Part shown: positions 16,448 through 24,821 of the stretch, piece by piece | How positions within the stretch are numbered: position 1 is the stretch's first letter | Layout: each line of letters starts with the position of its first letter | Source: Mycobacterium triplex | GTDB lineage: Bacteria > Actinomycetota > Actinomycetes > Mycobacteriales > Mycobacteriaceae | Direction: 5' to 3' | DNA length: 64,000 nt | Assembly (NCBI RefSeq): GCF_000689255.1 | Contig: NZ_HG964446.1 | Coordinates: forward strand, 4,321,250-4,385,249 | Position numbers and translations under genes: made by a program | The notes under the pieces: generated by a model | The model's input: only the letters and a program-made list of their open reading frames with translations | Database searches by the model: none | What the model was told of the DNA's origin: nothing

Positions 16448-18490
16448 CTAGTCCTCGGGCACCTCGCGGTCGATCTCGTCGAGCCAGATGCGCGCGGACA
16501 TGTCCGACGGGGCGCGCCAGTCTCCGCGCGGAGACAGCGCGCCGCCGTGGGACACCTTGGGGCCGTTGGGCAATGCCGAGCGTTTGAACTGACTGAACGA
16601 GTAGAACCGTTGCACGAAGATCTGCAACCAGTGCCGGATCTCCTTGAGCGAATAGGACGGCCGTTTGTCCTCGGGAAATCCCGCCGGCCAGTTCCCCAGC
16701 TCGGGATCGCTCCACGCATGCCAGGCCAGGAACGCGATCTTCGACGGCCGGAATCCGAAGCGGAGCACATGGAATAGCGAAAAGTCCTGCAGCGCATACG
16801 GTCCGACCTTCGCCTCGCTGCTCTGTAGCTCCTCTTCCTCTCCGGTCGGAATCAACTCGGGGGTGATCTCGGTGTCGAGCACCGAGAGCAACACGTCGGT
16901 GACGTCGGACTCGAACTGCCCCGACGCGACGACCCAGCGAATCAGGTGCTGGATCAGCGTCTTGGGCACCCCGCCGTTGACGTTGTAGTGCGACATCTGG
17001 TCGCCGACACCGTATGTCGACCAGCCCAGGCCGAGCTCGGAGAGATCGCCGGTGCCCAGCACGATCCCGCCGCGTTGATTGGCCAGCCGGAACAGATAGT
17101 CGGTGCGCAGGCCGGCCTGGACGTTCTCGAAGGTGACGTCGTAGACCTTCTCGCCGCGGGAGAACGGATGGTCCATCTCCTTGAGCATCAGCGCCGCGGT
17201 GTCGCGAATGTCGATCTCGGCGAAGGTCACACCGAGCGCGCGGCACAGCTCGACCGCATTGCGTTTGGTGCGCTCGCCCGTGGCAAAGCCCGGCAAGGTG
17301 AACGCCAGAATGTCACTGCGCGGCCGCTTTTCGCGGTCCATCGCATGCGCGGCCACTATCAGCGCGTGCGTCGAATCCAGCCCCCCGGACACCCCGATGA
17401 CGACCTTGGGGTAATTCAGCGCACGCAACCGCTGCTCGAGCCCGGAGACCTGGATGTTATAGGCCTCATAGCAATCCTGTTCCAGCCGTTGCGGATCGGC
17501 GGGGACGAACGGGAAACGCTCGATCGTTCGCCGGAGTCCGATATCGCCGGAGGGCGGGTCGAGCCGAAACTCGATGCGCCGGAACGACTCCGCCAACGGC
17601 CGGTGATGGCGCCGGTTGTCGTCAAAAGTGCCCATCCGCAGCCGCTCGGCGCGCAGCAGCCCCGTGTCGACGTCGGCCACCGAACGACGCTCACCCTTGG
17701 GGAAGCGCTCGGATTCTGCCAGCAGCACACCATTTTCGAAGATCATCGTCTGCCCGTCCCACGCCAGGTCGGTCGTCGACTCGCCCTCGCCGGCGGCGGC
17801 GTAGACGTAGGCGGCCAGGCAGCGCGACGATGCCGAACGGGCCAGCAGCCGGCGGTCCTCGGCCCGCCCGATCGTGATCGGGCTGCCCGACAGGTTCGCC
17901 AGCACCGTCGCCCCCGCCAATGCCGCTTCCGCACTGGGCGGAATCGGCACCCACATGTCCTCGCAGATTTCGACGTGCAGCACGAAATCGGGGAAATCGG
18001 TGGACGTGAACAGCAGATCCGGACCGAAGGGGGCCTGGATGTCGCCGATGCGGATGATGCCATGTTCGTCGTCACCGGGTGCGACCTGGCGGTGCTCGTA
18101 GAACTCGCGATAGGTGGGCAGGTACGACTTGGGCGCCACCCCGAGCACCACGCCGCGGTGGATGACGACCGCGGTGTTGTAGATGCGCTGCCGGTAACGC
18201 AACGGCGCGCCCACCACCAGGATGGGCAGCAACTCGGTGGACGCCGCGACGACGTCGGCCAGCGCGGTTTCCACATCGTCGAGCAGGAGGTCCTGCAGGA
18301 CGATGTCCTCGATGGAGTATCCGGACAGCGTCAATTCGGGGAAGACGGCCAGTGCGACACCGTCGTCGTGGCAGTCGCGGGCCAATCGCAACACCGAGGC
18401 GGCGTTGGCCGCCGGATCGCCAAGCGTGGTGTGGTGTGTGCACGCCGCGACCCGGACAAAACCCTGGCTGTAGCTGTTGTAAAAGTCCAT
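16448..18490 (-). CDS. nadE: glutamine-dependent NAD+ synthetase
   Basis: NadE amidates nicotinic acid adenine dinucleotide to NAD+, taking ammonia from glutamine. At 680 residues it is the two-domain form. The nitrilase-like glutaminase domain shows the triad E52 (PELTLSGYS), K121 (APKSYLP) and C176 (VEICEDMW). The synthetase domain has the ATP-pyrophosphatase loop VIGVSGGLDSTHAL. The C-terminus (KRSALPNGPKVS, then LSPRGDWRAPSD) is typical of actinobacterial NadE. It is transcribed alone, convergent with MocR, and in this genome separates two accessory gene blocks. Confidence 0.97.
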   Translation of the reverse strand: MDFYNSYSQGFVRVAACTHHTTLGDPAANAASVLRLARDCHDDGVALAVFPELTLSGYSIEDIVLQDLLLDDVETALADVVAASTELLPILVVGAPLRYRQRIYNTAVVIHRGVVLGVAPKSYLPTYREFYEHRQVAPGDDEHGIIRIGDIQAPFGPDLLFTSTDFPDFVLHVEICEDMWVPIPPSAEAALAGATVLANLSGSPITIGRAEDRRLLARSASSRCLAAYVYAAAGEGESTTDLAWDGQTMIFENGVLLAESERFPKGERRSVADVDTGLLRAERLRMGTFDDNRRHHRPLAESFRRIEFRLDPPSGDIGLRRTIERFPFVPADPQRLEQDCYEAYNIQVSGLEQRLRALNYPKVVIGVSGGLDSTHALIVAAHAMDREKRPRSDILAFTLPGFATGERTKRNAVELCRALGVTFAEIDIRDTAALMLKEMDHPFSRGEKVYDVTFENVQAGLRTDYLFRLANQRGGIVLGTGDLSELGLGWSTYGVGDQMSHYNVNGGVPKTLIQHLIRWVVASGQFESDVTDVLLSVLDTEITPELIPTGEEEELQSSEAKVGPYALQDFSLFHVLRFGFRPSKIAFLAWHAWSDPELGNWPAGFPEDKRPSYSLKEIRHWLQIFVQRFYSFSQFKRSALPNGPKVSHGGALSPRGDWRAPSDMSARIWLDEIDREVPED

Positions 18491-18656
18491 CGCCCTTCCA
18501 TTGTCGCGTAACCGGTGTCAATAAGCATGCACCGGCTCCGATCGTTACCGACGCTGAAGCGGCCCCTCACCGGCCGACGACTGAAACGAATTCCGGTCTC
18601 GCGGCGATAACGAGAAGGTAACGGGCTGGTGCAGCGACTTCAGCGAGGTGAAGCGG

Positions 18657-19154
18657 ATGAAGGCGAATGGGATCGTCGCCGCCGTCGTCGTGGGCACCGC
18701 GCTCTCACTGGGACCATCGCTGGCGACGGCACCGGCCAACGGGGATCCGGCAACGACCATCGGCCGCACCACCGACCACAACCCACTTGGCGGCGACTAC
18801 GAGGGCTACTGCACGTGGGGGGCCCAAGAGCAGATACACGCCCACACCGGCTACTACATCAAGGCGCTCACGGGCGATGCCGAAACCTGGGCGAATCAAG
18901 CTCGAGCGGCGGGCTGGACGGTGGTGGACGACCCGCAACCGCATTCGATCGCCGTCTTCAGCAGCGCACTCGTCGGGGGCGTCGGGCACGTCGCCTGGGT
19001 CGACGCCGTCAACGGCAACACCATCACGATCACCGAAATGAACACCGGCTATGGGGCAACGGCGTCAAATGGCTACCGCACCACGGGCTTCCACGAATTC
19101 GACACGCGCACCGTCCATGCTGTCCCGGGAGTCAGCTACATCCTGATCCCCTGA
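18657..19154 (+). CDS. secreted CHAP-domain protein
   Basis: 165 residues with a signal peptide (KANGIVAAVVVGTALSLGPSLATAPANG) and one small domain. The sequence YCTWGAQEQIHAHTG, later GGVGHVAWVDAVNGNTITITEMN, matches a CHAP amidase/peptidase: C in YCTWGA, H in VGHVAWV, and an acidic/asparagine residue in TEMN. CHAP proteins cleave peptidoglycan peptide or amide bonds. ATG 18657 was chosen because GAGG (18645-18648) is eight bases upstream; a GTG at 18648 is also in frame. No wall-binding module is present. Confidence 0.78.
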   Translation: MKANGIVAAVVVGTALSLGPSLATAPANGDPATTIGRTTDHNPLGGDYEGYCTWGAQEQIHAHTGYYIKALTGDAETWANQARAAGWTVVDDPQPHSIAVFSSALVGGVGHVAWVDAVNGNTITITEMNTGYGATASNGYRTTGFHEFDTRTVHAVPGVSYILIP

Positions 19155-19165
19155 TCGCGTCGCAG

Positions 19166-19657
19166 TCACCAGGGCCGCAGGCGCGGCAGCCAGGCCGGCA
19201 CGTTGAGCTTGTACTGCTCGTACTCGTCGCCGTATTGCCTTGTCAGGGTTGGCTGTTCGTACAGAAGGACAAAAGTCGCGAAGGCGATCCACACGATCAC
19301 GGCGTAGATCACTAGACCCGGACTGCGAAAGAGCAACGCCTGCCCAAGGATTACCAGCACGAGTCCGACATACATCGGGTTGCGGACATAGCGATTGAAC
19401 CCGGACACGACCAGATGTTCGGTGGGCGCAACAGGTGCGGGCGTACCGCCGGCCTTGGCGAACTGCGTGAACGCGTGCAGCAGCGGGATGAGCCCCGCGG
19501 CGATCAGCACGACGCCTGCCGCCTGCGCCCACCGCAACAGCGCGCCACCGTTGGGCAGCACCCAATCGGTGATCAGCCAGGGAATCACACCGACAACGGT
19601 CCCCGGAGCCACCACAAAGAACGCCGCTGATCCGACGCTCGCGGCAGATGTCCGCAT
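19166..19657 (-). CDS. ICMT/PEMT-type membrane methyltransferase-like protein
   Basis: A 163-residue protein with four hydrophobic segments and the C-terminal signature RYVRNPMYVGLVLVILGQALLF, then EQPTLTRQYGDEYEQYKLNVPAWLP. In this superfamily the RNPMY and E.P.L...FG..Y..Y blocks bind SAM. Substrate unknown. AGGAGG eight bases before the ATG at 19657 fixes the start. It is divergent from a TetR gene, with a palindrome between them (19674-19693), so it is the likely target of that regulator. It is shorter than and only distantly like the 8821-9450 protein. Confidence 0.82.
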   Translation of the reverse strand: MRTSAASVGSAAFFVVAPGTVVGVIPWLITDWVLPNGGALLRWAQAAGVVLIAAGLIPLLHAFTQFAKAGGTPAPVAPTEHLVVSGFNRYVRNPMYVGLVLVILGQALLFRSPGLVIYAVIVWIAFATFVLLYEQPTLTRQYGDEYEQYKLNVPAWLPRLRPW

Positions 19658-19673
19658 GGTCTTTCCTCCTAAC

Positions 19674-19693
19674 AATTCCCCACTTGTGGAATT
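19674..19693. promoter_or_regulatory. palindrome between ICMT-like gene and TetR, candidate operator
   Basis: AATTCC and GGAATT (19674-19679 and 19688-19693) are perfect six-base arms around CCACTTGT. The site is 16 bases upstream of the ICMT-like start and 57 bases upstream of the TetR ATG. A TAGAGT -10 (19738-19743) with a seven-base gap to ATG 19751 suggests the TetR mRNA is leaderless. Confidence 0.5.
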
Positions 19694-19750
19694 CTGCGAT
19701 CCACGTTAACCCCGTGCCGGGAGAAAGTCCACACCTGTAGAGTTTTGTCC

Positions 19751-20332
19751 ATGTCGCCCATCGGACGGCGTCCCGGAAAGACGGACACGCGCGACCAGAT
19801 CCTGCTGACCGCGCGCCGCTTGTTTTCCGAACGCGGCTACGAGAAGACCTCGCTTCGCGATATCGCCACCGAGGCGCAGGTGGACACCGCGCTGATTCGG
19901 CACTATTTCGGCACCAAGGCCGACCTGTTCCGAACCACCATCGGGTGGCCGTTCGACCCGCAGCAGGTGGCCGATCGCATCGCGGAAGGCGACGGTGACG
20001 AGCTTGGCCGGCGACTCAGTGAGGTGTTCTTTCAGTTTTGGGAGCAGCCCGACACCCGCGCCTCACTGCTGGCGATTCTGCGTGGCGCGGCCACGCACGA
20101 GGAATCCGCCACTCTGGTACGGCAATTCATCCAGGGCCAGCTGTATCAGCACATCGCCACGGCACTACCGCAACCCGATGCCCAGCTGGGAATCGATCTC
20201 GCGATGGCACAGCTGCTGGGCATCGCGTTCTTGCGGCACATCCTGCAGGTCGAACCGCTGGCGTCCACACCGGTGTCCGAACTCACCGCTCGCGTCGTAC
20301 CCGTTCTCGACATGCATTTCGGGATCCCCTAA
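19751..20332 (+). CDS. TetR-family regulator
   Basis: 193 residues. The N-terminal HTH is DTRDQILLTARRLFSERGYEKTSLRDIATEAQVDTALIRHYFGTKADLF, a textbook TetR_N domain. The C-terminal part (FFQFWEQPDTRASLLAILRGAATHEESATLVR) resembles the TetR_C_17-type ligand domain common in actinobacteria. It is divergent from the ICMT-like gene and probably represses it and itself. The downstream flavoprotein gene is convergent, 29 bases away. ATG 19751 was preferred over an in-frame TTG at 19745. Confidence 0.9.
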   Translation: MSPIGRRPGKTDTRDQILLTARRLFSERGYEKTSLRDIATEAQVDTALIRHYFGTKADLFRTTIGWPFDPQQVADRIAEGDGDELGRRLSEVFFQFWEQPDTRASLLAILRGAATHEESATLVRQFIQGQLYQHIATALPQPDAQLGIDLAMAQLLGIAFLRHILQVEPLASTPVSELTARVVPVLDMHFGIP

Positions 20333-20361
20333 CACGTCGGCCAATGGGAACGGCCGCCCGC

Positions 20362-21843
20362 TCAACCAGCACTGGGTATCCGCTCACCTATTGGGCCGCA
20401 ACGGATATCGAATCGCTCTCGCACCGTGTCAAGGACGCGGCGCTGCCGTTCGCGTTCGCGGCGATGGGTGAGCACGAACCGCGCCACGCCCGGCAACCGG
20501 CGCGGTAGCGGGTACCACTTATCGAAATCAAGGGCGTTGTCGCTGAACACACTTCTGGGGACGTTGTCGTAGATCAGGCTGAGGTTGTGCTGGACGAGCG
20601 CGAAAAGCACATACGGAAACGCCGTCGGCGCCCTGTCCTTCAGCCCCTGCCAGTCGATTTCATACAGCGGGACTTCCCTGAGCTTGTCCAGGAACAGCAG
20701 ATGGCCCAGGAAGTACCCCATGAACGCCGGCAGGTGCAGGACGGCCGAGCGGACGTTGATCGAAACGACTGCGCCACTGGGCGAAACGTACGGCTCGTAC
20801 GGGTAGTCATGGGTGACCTTGACATATCCCGTGCAGTTGACCACCCAACTGCCCGGCTCGATCGCCTTCGTCGATCCGCTGCGGAATACCAACTCGGTCG
20901 AGCCGTTGCGATCGACCACATCGTCGAGATAGTCCATGACGACATCGTTGAGGCCCGCGGAGATCGTCTCGTTTTCGGCCTCAGACAGCACCCCCAACAC
21001 GAAGTTGTCCGATTGGGGCGTCAAGAACGTGCCATAGGTTGCGCGGTACCAATCCTGCACCTCCGATTCGTTCGTGCCGTCGAACCGGCGACCCAGTTGT
21101 GCGGCGAGAGTGCTCGGCACCGTGCCCGTCCACCACCGCCGGGAACCGCTCGGTAAGAGCCGGTCTCGGCTGGAGAAGAAGGTTCCCCGCCCGGCGACCA
21201 GATTCACCTGCCGACCGGGGTAGGCCGTGATCAGAGCGTGTGCGGTGTCCATCGCGGTCTTCCCGCCACCGATGATCCACACCGGCGCACGGCTTTCCCG
21301 GATATCCCCCGACCGCAGATCGCAGTAGTCGGGCGACACCGAGTGAACCCGTTCGCTGGAGATGGCGAGGGGTTCGTTGGGCGTAATCGCCAGGCCGTAG
21401 GCTTTGATCAATCGCTTGGCCTCGACGACGAGCATCCGGCCGTCGGCACCCCGGCAGGTGGCCCGCACGATCCCGTTCACCTCGTCCTGCGACTCGAATT
21501 CCCAGCCGAAGTACTCGTCGACCCGCACGCGTTCGGCCAGCACGTCGACGCAGTGCCGCAGGTGCTCGAGTACCTCCCTCTTGGTCGCCAAGTGAGCGCG
21601 GTCCTGGCCCAGGGTCCACTCGATGTTGCCCGCGGTGAACATCGGATGCGGTTGGTGCAGCCGCACATACGAATACACATCGACCCACATGCCGCCCGGG
21701 CGTGACCGGCGGTCGATCAGGATCACCTTCTGGTCCCGCGACAGGTAGCGGCTCGCGGCGAACAGGGCGTTGAGTCCGGCGATGCCGGCTCCCACAATGC
21801 AAACGTCGCAGGATTCCACCCGCGGAGAATTGGATTCGGACAT
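20362..21843 (-). CDS. FAD-dependent oxidoreductase, monooxygenase-like
   Basis: 493 residues. An N-terminal FAD fold CIVGAGIAGLNALFAASRYL with DRRSRPGGMW is followed by a second dinucleotide fold WIIGGGKTAMDTAHALI at about residue 190, the order of two-dinucleotide-binding flavoproteins such as flavin monooxygenases and lysine-hydroxylase relatives. The classical FMO fingerprint (FxGxxxHxxxY/F) is not evident, so Baeyer-Villiger or N-oxidation activity should not be assumed. The C-terminal part is unusual (LPAFMGYFLGHLLFLDKLREV) and may contact the membrane. It is divergent from the sirtuin gene across a palindrome. Confidence 0.75.
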   Translation of the reverse strand: MSESNSPRVESCDVCIVGAGIAGLNALFAASRYLSRDQKVILIDRRSRPGGMWVDVYSYVRLHQPHPMFTAGNIEWTLGQDRAHLATKREVLEHLRHCVDVLAERVRVDEYFGWEFESQDEVNGIVRATCRGADGRMLVVEAKRLIKAYGLAITPNEPLAISSERVHSVSPDYCDLRSGDIRESRAPVWIIGGGKTAMDTAHALITAYPGRQVNLVAGRGTFFSSRDRLLPSGSRRWWTGTVPSTLAAQLGRRFDGTNESEVQDWYRATYGTFLTPQSDNFVLGVLSEAENETISAGLNDVVMDYLDDVVDRNGSTELVFRSGSTKAIEPGSWVVNCTGYVKVTHDYPYEPYVSPSGAVVSINVRSAVLHLPAFMGYFLGHLLFLDKLREVPLYEIDWQGLKDRAPTAFPYVLFALVQHNLSLIYDNVPRSVFSDNALDFDKWYPLPRRLPGVARFVLTHRRERERQRRVLDTVRERFDIRCGPIGERIPSAG

Positions 21844-21897
21844 CAGCCCGCCTTTCCGTGCCGAGGCGTCAAGTATGTGTCCGCACCGCGTTGCCGG

Positions 21898-21922
21898 GCA
21901 TGAGTAGTCGACTACCTCATGC
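21898..21922. promoter_or_regulatory. 25-bp near-perfect palindrome upstream of the sirtuin gene
   Basis: GCATGAG (21898-21904) and CTCATGC (21916-21922) flank the self-complementary core TAGTCGACTA (21905-21914), with one extra base giving the only asymmetry. It lies in the 109-base divergent region between the flavoprotein and sirtuin genes. A TACTCT hexamer (21940-21945) seven bases before the GTG at 21953 looks like a leaderless -10, so the palindrome would cover the region around -35 and upstream. Confidence 0.6.
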
Positions 21923-21952
21923 TGCCCCGGTTCGACCCGTACTCTCGACTAC

Positions 21953-22810
21953 GTGCCTAGCCGCCCCGAATCTCCGGAACTCCTCGCGCTGTTGGCCGGA
22001 CGCCGGATCGCGGTGCTGACGGGTGCGGGGATCTCCACCGACTCCGGCATTCCCGACTACCGCGGTCCCGATTCGCCGCCGAGCAACCCGATGACAATCC
22101 GGCAGTTCACCTCGGATGCGGCGTTCCGGCAGCGGTATTGGGCGCGAAACCATGTCGGCTGGCGGCACATGGACGCGACACAGCCGAATGCGGGGCATCG
22201 GGCCCTGGCCGCGCTGGAGCAAGCCGGCGTGGTGACCGGGGTGATCACCCAGAACGTCGACCTGCTGCACACCAAGGCCGGCAGTGCCAACGTGATCAAT
22301 CTGCACGGCAGCTACGCGCAAGTGAGCTGCCTGGGCTGCGGGCACACAATGACCCGCGCGGCGTTGGCCGAACAACTCGAGGAACTCAACCCCGGATTCA
22401 TCGAGCGCGCCGAGGCGGTCGGTGGGCTGGCGGTGGCACCCGACGCCGACGCCGTCGTCGCGGATACCACGTCATTCCGGTACCTGGACTGCCCGCGCTG
22501 TGCCGGCATGCTCAAGCCCGACATCGTCTACTTCGGCGAGAATGTTGCTAAAGATATTGTGGCACAGGCATTTTCGATGGTCGACGAGTCCGACGCGCTA
22601 TTGGTCGCGGGCTCGTCGCTGACCGTGTTCTCCGGCTACCGATTCGTGCGGCACGCCGCCGCGCGCGGCATGCCGGTCGCCATCGTCAACCGTGGCCCTA
22701 CCCGCGGCGACGACCTGGCCACCGTCAAGCTCGACGGCGGGTGCTCGGAATTGCTGGTACTGCTTGCCTCCGAACTGGGGGGTGCGCTCGCGCCACCGGC
22801 GTTGCGCTAA
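21953..22810 (+). CDS. Sir2-family NAD+-dependent protein deacylase
   Basis: 285 residues. Sirtuin motifs in order: VLTGAGISTDSGIPDYRG (NAD site), TQNVDLLH, NLHGSYA with the catalytic histidine, a four-cysteine zinc site (CLGC and CPRC), KPDIVYFGENV and AGSSLTVFSGY. It removes acetyl or other acyl groups from lysine using NAD+. The spacing between the two cysteine pairs is long, as in class II (SIRT4-like) sirtuins, so deacylase or weak ADP-ribosyltransferase activity is possible. The GTG start has no SD. It ends three bases from the convergent P450. Confidence 0.93.
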   Translation: MPSRPESPELLALLAGRRIAVLTGAGISTDSGIPDYRGPDSPPSNPMTIRQFTSDAAFRQRYWARNHVGWRHMDATQPNAGHRALAALEQAGVVTGVITQNVDLLHTKAGSANVINLHGSYAQVSCLGCGHTMTRAALAEQLEELNPGFIERAEAVGGLAVAPDADAVVADTTSFRYLDCPRCAGMLKPDIVYFGENVAKDIVAQAFSMVDESDALLVAGSSLTVFSGYRFVRHAAARGMPVAIVNRGPTRGDDLATVKLDGGCSELLVLLASELGGALAPPALR

Positions 22811-22813
22811 AGG

Positions 22814-24073
22814 CTAGAACTCACACGGCAGGCTGCGCACCGCGTGCACGAAGTTGCCCGCCACGTACGTCGCATCGGTTGCCTGAATGTCGGGCAGCGC
22901 ACGCAGCAGCTCCCCGAAGATCGCTCGCAGTTGCGCGCGCGCCACGTGGGCGCCGAGGCAGAAATGCAGTCCTCCCCCGCCGAATCCGACATGGGGATTG
23001 GGGCTGCGGCTCAGGTCGAAGTGATCCGGATGGCCGAAGGCCTCGGTGTCCCAGTTACCCGACGAATAGAACATCACCACTTTCTCCCCCGCGGCGATCC
23101 TCTGGCCGCCGAGCTCGAAATCGGTTGCGGCCGTGCGGCGGAAGGTCATGACCGGTGTCGCCCAACGGACGAACTCCTCGACCGCAACGCCGATCCTGTT
23201 CTCGTAATCGGCTAGCAGCCAAGCCCGTTGGGCCGGGTAGTCGGTGAGCGCTTTCATGGTGTGGCTCATCGTCTGCCGGGTGGTGTCGTTGCCCGCCACC
23301 GAAAGCAGCACGAAGAATGCGGCCACCTCCGCGTCGGTCAGCCGGTCACCGTCCACCTCGGCCTGCACCAGGCTGCTGATCAGGTCGTCGCCCGGATTCT
23401 CGCGGCGTTCGGCGGCCAGCGCCCCCACGACCTGGTGCAGGTACATCTGCTGTTCGAAGATGACTTCCAGCGCGGGGCGCCCATCGAGGAAGTCTGGGTC
23501 GGCCCATGACACCAGCGCGTCGGTGGCATGTGCCATGCGCTCCCGTTCGGAATCCGGAATGCCCACCATGTCCGACAGCGTGCGGATGGGCAGTTCCTTG
23601 GCGCAGAGATCGACGAAATCCGCGCCGCTACCGGCGTCGCGAAGCTCCTCGACGATCGTCTTGGCATTGGCTTGGATCGATTCCTCGATCCGGCGCACCT
23701 GCCGTGGCGTGAATGCGGCGTGGGCGAGCTTGCGCAACTTGGTGTGCCGGGGCGGGTCCATCGCCAGGAAGGACTGCGACGCCTCGAGCAGCTCGACCGG
23801 AATGCTCTCGAACATCACCCCCTTGCCGGACAGGAACACGTCGCTGTTGCGGCTGACCGTGACAATGTCCGCGCGCCGGGTGACCGCCCAATAGCCGGGG
23901 TCGTCGGGATCCGGCATCAGGGCGTCTTCGACGGGGGGATGCCAGCTCACCGGTCGCTCGGCCCGCAGCACCGCAAACGAGCGCTCCCGGTCGGCGGCCG
24001 TCGTCGACCAGAACTCGCGCGAGGACAGATCAATCGCGTCGTAGGCGCGGGGCCGGCGGGTCAGCACTGCCAT
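22814..24073 (-). CDS. cytochrome P450
   Basis: 419 residues. The I-helix is AGNDTTRQT, the K-helix ExxR lies in VEEFVRW, and the haem-binding loop is FGGGGLHFCLGAHVAR with the thiolate cysteine at about residue 372. It is a soluble actinobacterial P450 needing ferredoxin and reductase partners, none of which is adjacent. The substrate is unknown; an LTRRPRAYD N-terminus and the MFESIPVELLEASQSFLAMDPP segment resemble mycobacterial CYPs related to sterol/lipid oxidation, but no CYP number can be assigned. GGAGG precedes ATG 24073. Control is probably by the divergent TetR through the 24117-24133 palindrome. Confidence 0.93.
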   Translation of the reverse strand: MAVLTRRPRAYDAIDLSSREFWSTTAADRERSFAVLRAERPVSWHPPVEDALMPDPDDPGYWAVTRRADIVTVSRNSDVFLSGKGVMFESIPVELLEASQSFLAMDPPRHTKLRKLAHAAFTPRQVRRIEESIQANAKTIVEELRDAGSGADFVDLCAKELPIRTLSDMVGIPDSERERMAHATDALVSWADPDFLDGRPALEVIFEQQMYLHQVVGALAAERRENPGDDLISSLVQAEVDGDRLTDAEVAAFFVLLSVAGNDTTRQTMSHTMKALTDYPAQRAWLLADYENRIGVAVEEFVRWATPVMTFRRTAATDFELGGQRIAAGEKVVMFYSSGNWDTEAFGHPDHFDLSRSPNPHVGFGGGGLHFCLGAHVARAQLRAIFGELLRALPDIQATDATYVAGNFVHAVRSLPCEF

Positions 24074-24116
24074 CGTTGGTCCTCCGTTACGTCTGGAACT
24101 GTGTCGAACAGTATGC

Positions 24117-24133
24117 CTAGACACTATGTCTAG
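24117..24133. promoter_or_regulatory. perfect 17-bp palindrome between P450 and TetR genes
   Basis: CTAGACA-CTA-TGTCTAG is a perfect palindrome with seven-base arms. It lies 44 bases upstream of the P450 start and about 20 bases upstream of the TATGCT -10 (24155-24160) of the TetR gene, whose ATG follows six bases later (leaderless). This is the classic position of a TetR operator controlling both genes. Confidence 0.75.
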
Positions 24134-24166
24134 TCAAGATGTCGAAAGATCGGTTATGCTCGGCAA

Positions 24167-24817
24167 ATGCCGTCCGTCACCCGCAAACCGCAGCCCAAGC
24201 GCGAGCAGTCGCGCCAGCAGCGGCGCGAGGAGATGGAACGCCGGCTGCTCGATGCCACCGAGCGATTGATGCTCGGGGGGGCCAGTTTCACCGAGCTCAG
24301 CGTGGACCGGCTCTCCACCGAGGCCGGTATCTCGCGGGCGAGTTTCTACATCTACTTCGAGGACAAGGGCCATTTGCTGCGCCGGCTCGCCGGGCAGGTG
24401 TTCGCGGATCTGGCCGACAGCGCGAATCGCTGGTGGAGCGTGGCGGGGCGCCGGGATCCCGCCGACGTGCGCGCGGCGATGACGGGCCTCGTTGCCAGCT
24501 ACCGCCGCCATCAGCCGGTACTTGTCGCACTGAACGAAATGTCGGCCTACGACCCGGTGGTCGGCGCGACATACGGCAACCTGCTGACCGCGGTCACCGC
24601 GCGATTGACCCGGGTCATCGAAGAGGGCCAGGCCGACGGCTCGATCCGCCCGGAGTTGTCGGCCGCCACCGCGGCCAGCGCTCTGACGTGGATGGCGGAG
24701 CGGGCCTGCCAGCAAAACCTGCCGGGCGCTCCGGACTCCTACGATGCCGAACTGGCCACGACGCTATCCGAAATCATCTGGGCCACTTTGTATCTCAAGC
24801 CGCTGTCGGCAGGCTGA
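24167..24817 (+). CDS. TetR-family regulator
   Basis: 216 residues. After a basic N-terminal arm (KPQPKREQSRQQRREEMERR), the HTH reads LLDATERLMLGGASFTELSVDRLSTEAGISRASFYIYFEDKGHLL. The C-terminal domain (MTGLVASYRRHQPVLVALNEMSAYDP) resembles that of EthR-like regulators, which bind hydrophobic ligands, though the similarity is judged by eye. It is divergent from the P450 and probably its repressor. It is convergent with proB, four bases between stops. Confidence 0.92.
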   Translation: MPSVTRKPQPKREQSRQQRREEMERRLLDATERLMLGGASFTELSVDRLSTEAGISRASFYIYFEDKGHLLRRLAGQVFADLADSANRWWSVAGRRDPADVRAAMTGLVASYRRHQPVLVALNEMSAYDPVVGATYGNLLTAVTARLTRVIEEGQADGSIRPELSAATAASALTWMAERACQQNLPGAPDSYDAELATTLSEIIWATLYLKPLSAG

Positions 24818-24821
24818 GACG

